Origin: Patellaria atrata CBS 101060
Lineage: Eukaryota; Ascomycota; Dothideomycetes; Patellariales; Patellariaceae
Assembly (NCBI GenBank): GCA_010093705.1
Contig: MU006103.1
Location: 482,008 to 529,235, forward strand
Reading direction: 5' to 3'
Length of the DNA stretch: 47,228 nt
The position numbers and the translations under genes are program-made. This document shows, in pieces, positions 42,924 through 47,228 of this stretch; position 1 is the stretch's first letter, and every line of letters begins with the position of its first letter. The notes below the pieces were generated by a model, which had not been told where the DNA came from, made no database searches, and was given only the letters and a program-made list of their open reading frames with translations.

Positions 42924-44099
42924 CTATAGAACATCCTCCATCTTCTCGTCGTCATCATCATCATCATTCAAGTCAGTCTCATCTCCTTCAGGGGCTACCA
43001 TACCCTCTAGACTCATGTTAGCAATCTTCTGGTTCTGCTCATCGAGCGTCCAGCGCCCATTGAATGGACCGGATTTGATCAAAATCGCCATTTTCTGCAA
43101 AGTTTCCTTGAGATATGCCTCAGGCTGACGGGTTTCCTGCTTGAGCGCTTTAAGTGACCAATATTTGAACTTTCCGGTAAAGCATCGCTGTAGCATGTCC
43201 AGGAGCTCGTTTTCTGGAATGCGAGCGGCTTTGTTCTCTTGTGGACGTGCTTTGCCGCCAGTTTGAGATTTCTGGGATGAGGTTATCAGTTTTATTGAAA
43301 TTGGAGCGGGGAAAGCTCCTTACATTGAAAACATTGTAGTAGGTATCATTGATAGGCCTGTTTTCTTTCGTCATCTTATAGCGATCATCTTCAGTAGGCA
43401 AAGGCTCTTTACGCTGAAGTAGTTTCCGTGTGCGTTCGACGCTCCATGCGTTATAAGCTTCGTTTTCGACAGGTTGACAGGATATTTCATGGATAGTCCT
43501 TGCGGCTAGAGCGGTTTGTTCTGCGATAATCAATTCCTGAGCCCACAAAGCAATGCTAATACTGCTGGAGACATACTAGGTATGGATCGTCTGTATCTGC
43601 TTCGTGGTTTCTGAACTCTATTCACTCCTGCAATGCCACCCTGAGTTGTAGAGGCATTACCGGAGCCATAGTTCTGTTTGCCCCGCCCGAAGACATTCGG
43701 ATTATAGCCCGCTCTATCCTTTTCCGAGAAAACGAAGGAATTGTATGAAGCCTTGTTGGTCACCTTGAAGTTGTAGTCCTTCGGAACATTTTCTTGCTGA
43801 ACATATTTATCGTCGAGGATGAATTTCATCTCCTGATCACCATTTGGCGACGGACCGTAGACTCTTATATGACCAATTTGTATCTCTTCATCATCTCCAA
43901 TCTTTGACATGAACTCCCATAGATATTGAGGTAGTCGTGCCAGCCAGGTTTGTGGAAGATCGTTCGGAATATTCAGCTCGCCCGTGTCTTCGTCCTCGTC
44001 CTCGTCGTCTGCAAAGGCATGTGGGGATTGTAAGTCTGGATCCAGCTTAACCGACGCTCCCTCCTCCATCTTTACTCCATTAATGGGTGTTGCCGCCAT
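42924..44099 (-). CDS. TFG2: Transcription initiation factor IIF beta subunit (RAP30/Tfg2)
   Basis: Predicted 355 residues. Exons: 44099-43577, 43520-43324, 43271-42924; introns of 56 and 52 bp. TFIIF escorts RNA polymerase II to the promoter and stabilises the pre-initiation complex. The start MAATPINGVKMEEGASVKLD leads to an acidic stretch, then the dimerisation barrel (LPQTWLARLPQYLWEFMSKI, IGHIRVYGPSPNGDQEMKF). The conserved joint RRSIPKQTALAARTIHEISC is completed only by splicing at 43577/43520. The C-terminal winged helix (about 240-315) includes RIPENELLDMLQRCFTGKFK, YWSLKALKQETRQPEAYLKE and ILIKSGPFNGRWTL. The tail is Asp-rich (DLNDDDDDDEKMEDVL). Two frames that look like separate proteins are parts of this one gene. 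It is divergent from CSN4. Confidence 0.95.
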
Positions 44100-44471
44100 G
44101 CTGTGAAGTAGCCAAATGAATGGCAACGCAGCAAGCGGGAGTTGAGAACCGCTGGGTTTTATACCTCTCTAGAAGGCAAGACTTCGAGACGTAGATTTGT
44201 GCGCTAGCGACTGACTTCTGGAAAACAAAAATGATCAAAGAATGCGATTGCAGAGTGTGTTAGTTCCGGGTGACAATGAAGGTTGGCCGCATAAAGGCAT
44301 AAAAAGCTGCATCCGTCAGGCCATGTCGCCAAGCGCTTGACGTTAGTTTATGCTTATCGATAACTTTAATACCTAAAGCTATTTACCGCGGTAGCATTCC
44401 GGCGAGGCATCAGCTCTCGATAGCTCCTCCATCCCCTTCATATCTATCTACACTTCGAAACACATATAACA
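44100..44471. promoter_or_regulatory. Divergent promoter, TFIIF beta / CSN4
   Basis: 372 bases between divergent starts. The CSN4-proximal part is pyrimidine-rich. An upstream in-frame extension for TFIIF beta (from 44126) begins at a non-ATG codon, so 44099 is used. No factor site is assigned. Confidence 0.5.
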
Positions 44472-45774
44472 ATGGCATCACCAGAAGTACTTGAAGCTAT
44501 ACAACAATTAGAATCTTCATTCTCGCCAGATAAACCGTCAGCTTACAATGAGCTCCTCAGTCACATACTGTCGAGCTCCGCTCCAGATAAGCTAACGCCA
44601 AATATCATAGCATATCTTGAGTCGCTGTTGGGCAATTCACTAGGGATAATAGCATCCCGTCCACTCCTTTCATCGTTTGTACAACAATTTCGAAACGTTA
44701 GCAATCCAGACGTAAAGATCGAAGTCGGCCAACGAGCCCTTGAACTACTACATCCCAAAGTTGTCTCCTACGAGGAACAAGACACGGGCATAAAAGAGAT
44801 TCTCGCAGATGCTTATGAAGAGCAAGAAGATTATACCGCTTCTGCAAAGATCTTACAGACCGTCACACTTGACTCTTCCCAACGCGCTGTCTCAGATGAC
44901 GATAAAGCCAGAGTATGGATCCGCATCGTACGCTGTTATCTTGAGGAAGATGACCCAACAAGTGCAACTGGTTGGCTCAATCGTGTCAAAAACGTACTCT
45001 ATGGCGTGACAAATAAAGAAGTCAAGCTCCAATTTCAGCTCTCTCAAGCCCGCATCCTCGACTCCCAGCGTAGCTTCCTCGACGCAAGCACCGCATATCA
45101 TAACCTCAGCTTTGAAACAATAGTAGACGAGGAGGAGCGCCTGCAAGCCCTGTCTGCTGCAATCATCTGCGCCGTACTCGCACCCGCAGGCCCACAACGG
45201 GCGAGAACGCTCGCAAAGCTGTACAAGGATGACCGGGCGCCGCAGGTTGAGGAGTTTGGTATCCTCGAAAAGATTTTCCTTGACAGGTTACTCTCGCAGC
45301 AGGAAGTTAAGGCGTTTGCGGAGAAGTTGCGGCCGCACCAGCTTGCCAAGACATCAGATGGAAGCACGGTACTAGACAAAGCGGTCTTGGAGCACAATCT
45401 GCTGGGTACATCACGTCTTTATTCCAACATCGGCTTTGACCAGTTGGGCGAGCTATTGGGTGTTGACGCCGATCGAGCGGAAGGATATGCGGCACATATG
45501 ATTGAACAAGGCAGGTTGGCAGGTCGTATCGATCAAATTGATAGGTTGATTTTCTTTGAGGGTGAAGGAAGTGGAGAGAAGAATGTCGGGCACACAGGGA
45601 GTGTTCTAGGGAAAGAATTGAGGAAGTGGGATGCGAATGTACAAGGGTTGGCTGAGGAAGTCGAGAAGGTTACAACGATGATTCAGAATCAATATCCAGT
45701 AAGTACAAAATCAGTGGGCATTTGGCAAGGCTAACATGCCGTAGGAATTTTATGCGGCCAATATGGTGCACTAA
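44472..45774 (+). CDS. csnD: COP9 signalosome subunit 4
   Basis: Predicted 418 residues. Exons: 44472-45698 and 45745-45774; a 46-bp intron with a GGCTAACAT branch region. The COP9 signalosome removes Nedd8 from cullins and so controls SCF ubiquitin ligases; in filamentous fungi it governs development and light response. The N-terminal two thirds are TPR-like helical repeats (EILADAYEEQEDYTASAKIL, ARVWIRIVRCYLEEDDPTSA, AYHNLSFETIVDEEERLQAL). The PCI winged helix is at about 290-370 (VLEHNLLGTSRLYSNIGFDQ, LGVDADRAEGYAAHMIEQGR, LAGRIDQIDRLIFFEGEG). A C-terminal helix (VQGLAEEVEKVTTMIQNQYP) is completed by the 30-nt last exon, EFYAANMVH. Without splicing the protein would end in an unrelated SKTSV-like tail. 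Confidence 0.94.
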
Positions 45775-46051
45775 GGCGCAAATACTGGGTGGTGACTTAA
45801 AGACAAGTCTTTCATCATAGCGACCGGCGTTCAAATAGGGTGAGCATAGCCTCGAATGACACAATACGGTAACAAGATATCAAAATGATAACAGTTTCGG
45901 TGCCTGTCATCAACAACTTATGAGATTAGTACTATACAATTCCTATACATAATCTCCACCATATCCGCGTGCTAAGCTTTGATATGGAAAGAAATCCCTA
46001 GTTGATCGGTCAGAGACCGCCGACCTATATGTTCTGTTGAAATAATTTCCC

Positions 46052-46954
46052 TTATTCCTTTCTCTCCTCAACTAATATGACTCCCTCTAAATTCTCTTCC
46101 TTCTCAATCTCCTTCACGCTCTTCACCAGAATCTCCTGTACCCTCAACACTGTATAGCGATGCTTACTTCGTACAGTTTTGACCCTTCGCTGCCTCCTCT
46201 TTGTCTTCTCCTTGATCCTCATAGGCTCGCTCTCCGTACCCATCACGACTGCCCGACACTCAAAAAGCCTCTCATCTAAATAACCTATCTTCATCTTTCC
46301 CGTCGGCGTACCCACTAACGAAATACCCTCTACCGCTCCTGCGCGGAGGGTATAATCTCGAGATCCCAGTACGGAGGCTCGGTTCAGCCGCAGAATATCA
46401 CCGGGTGCAACTCCATGCATCAGGAAGGGTAGTGTAATGATGTCGCCTGCGGTGAGAAGGTAGGGCCGAGCATAGATGTGAGCGGTAATATAGTGCGGTG
46501 TTTGGGCCTTGAGGAGTGGAAGTAGTTCGCGAACGGAGCCTGAGAGAGGTGTTGTTGGTATTGATGGAGTCGATGAGGTTGGCGAAGGGATTTTTGGCGT
46601 GACGTGTACTCCTGTGTTTGCAGTATTTAAGCTGGAATCCCTCTTTGTATGGGATTCGGGCGGCTTGGGGTTGCGAGGTACTGCGGATGAGAAGTTTTTG
46701 GGTGACAAAGGTATTCGCCTTGATGTTTCGAGTTCTGAGACATCTCTCTTGGTAGATGGGCCCGATGAGTCTCTAATCGAATCGACAGTTGGAGCAGATG
46801 TTTGGGTGGTTACAGAAGCTGGAACTGAGGAACTATCAACTGGTTGTGACACAGTAGAGAGACGAGCTCTGAACGGTAGGAGGAAAGCCGGCGGTAGGTT
46901 AGAAGAAGATTCAAGAACACAGTGCGCTGAACGTCGTATTGGATTTGCAAGCAT
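46052..46954 (-). CDS. MRPL49: Mitochondrial large-subunit ribosomal protein bL21m
   Basis: Intronless, 300 residues, against about 160 in yeast Mrpl49. The N terminus MLANPIRRSAHCVLES with later PFRARLSTV looks like a mitochondrial targeting peptide. Residues 35-145 are a Ser/Thr/Pro-rich insert of low complexity. The L21 domain covers about 150-270: HYITAHIYARPYLLTAGDII, LPFLMHGVAPGDILRLNRAS, VLGSRDYTLRAGAVEG, and the basic KEKTKRRQRRVKTVRSKHRYTV split here as KTKRRQRRVKTV and RSKHRYTVLRVQEI. The RRxRVKTVRSKHRYTxLRVxEI-type ending is the L21 signature that contacts 23S-like rRNA. The long linker between presequence and domain is the odd feature. Confidence 0.93.
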   Translation of the reverse strand: MLANPIRRSAHCVLESSSNLPPAFLLPFRARLSTVSQPVDSSSVPASVTTQTSAPTVDSIRDSSGPSTKRDVSELETSRRIPLSPKNFSSAVPRNPKPPESHTKRDSSLNTANTGVHVTPKIPSPTSSTPSIPTTPLSGSVRELLPLLKAQTPHYITAHIYARPYLLTAGDIITLPFLMHGVAPGDILRLNRASVLGSRDYTLRAGAVEGISLVGTPTGKMKIGYLDERLFECRAVVMGTESEPMRIKEKTKRRQRRVKTVRSKHRYTVLRVQEILVKSVKEIEKEENLEGVILVEERKE

Positions 46955-47228
46955 TGTGATGGTATAGGCCTCAATCGATGTAAGTTAACCAGAAACCACA
47001 AGCTCTCTACAGGAGAAATCCCCAAAGTCGCGTTCCAGGTTTATCCGAGCCGAAGAACAAAGGTCCGAGCGCATTGCCAAGGTTCGTGCACAGTGTGGCC
47101 AATAATACTTTAGTATTAGATACTATCGAATACGGATTAGTATTGTATCGGATCGATATCGATAAATACCTTAATAATACCTTAACAATACTTCGCTTAA
47201 TATAGCGAAACCCACAATTTAATAGAAT
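46955..47228. other. AT-rich window end with small palindromes
   Basis: Upstream region of the bL21m gene. From about 47100 it becomes very AT-rich, with TAATAC/GTATTA arms around TTTA (47103-47118), the palindrome ATCGATATCGAT (47152-47163) and repeats of AATACCTTAA. No gene is visible up to the window edge. Confidence 0.5.

Noticed and set aside
1-47228. LTR retroelements, DNA transposons, CRISPR arrays or virus-derived genes
   Set aside because: No reverse transcriptase, integrase, transposase or capsid-like reading frame and no long terminal repeats were seen; the space is filled by host genes.

Overview
The window is nuclear DNA from a filamentous ascomycete (Pezizomycotina). It is gene-dense: I support 21 protein genes in 47 kb. 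Introns are short (mostly 46-100 bp) with GT..AG ends and CTAAC/CTGAC-like branch sites, and the genes are fungal versions of conserved eukaryotic proteins. Protein wording (Nif1-like start, the dUTPase leader, the bZIP) suggests a leotiomycete of the Botrytis/Sclerotinia type, but that is an impression. I see no rRNA, CRISPR, prophage, LTR element or biosynthetic gene cluster. One degenerate tRNA-derived SINE-like insertion is proposed.

Layout. 0.3-2.4 kb: bZIP factor (+). 3.6-6.2 kb: Sel1-repeat Nif1-like protein (-) with a 1.1-kb last intron. 6.8-8.3 kb: five-finger CCCH protein of the ZC3H3 type (-). 8.9-10.7 kb: Noc4 (-), divergent from ATP synthase subunit 4 (+, 10.9-11.8 kb). 12.0-13.7 kb: intronless acyltransferase/condensation-fold protein (-), divergent from the sorting receptor Vps10 (+, 14.3-18.8 kb). 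19.8-22.5 kb: Sds3/Dep1-like HDAC-complex subunit (-), divergent from Nop12 (+, 23.3-25.0 kb). 25.2-27.7 kb: membrane-anchored TAP-like alpha/beta hydrolase (-). 28.6-29.6 kb: dUTPase (+). 29.8-31.3 kb: pyridoxal kinase (-). 31.7-32.7 kb: PCNA (-). 33.3-35.7 kb: CAP-Gly/CLIP-170-like protein (-). 36.5-37.8 kb: APH-type phosphotransferase (+). 38.1-38.6 kb: snRNP SmG (-), divergent from the NTR-complex splicing factor Ntr2 (+, 38.8-40.1 kb). 41.4-42.1 kb: unknown protein (+). 42.9-44.1 kb: TFIIF beta (-), divergent from COP9 subunit 4 (+, 44.5-45.8 kb). 46.1-47.0 kb: mitochondrial bL21 (-).

The genes do not form one pathway. Several neighbours are related: SmG and Ntr2 share a 239-bp promoter; dUTPase and PCNA, both S-phase genes, lie 2 kb apart and both have ACGCGT (MCB-type) boxes upstream; Noc4 and Nop12 are both ribosome-assembly factors.

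The most unusual features are gene structures that automatic annotation tends to miss: a PCNA start codon split A|TG by an intron, an 11-nt internal exon in pyridoxal kinase, an 82-codon SmG gene with four phase-0 introns, 18-40 nt last exons in PCNA, CSN4 and the Nif1-like gene, and tandem or competing splice sites in Ntr2, Noc4 and the CCCH gene. All splice models were read by eye from frame, splice consensus and remembered family sequences. None was tested against RNA or databases.
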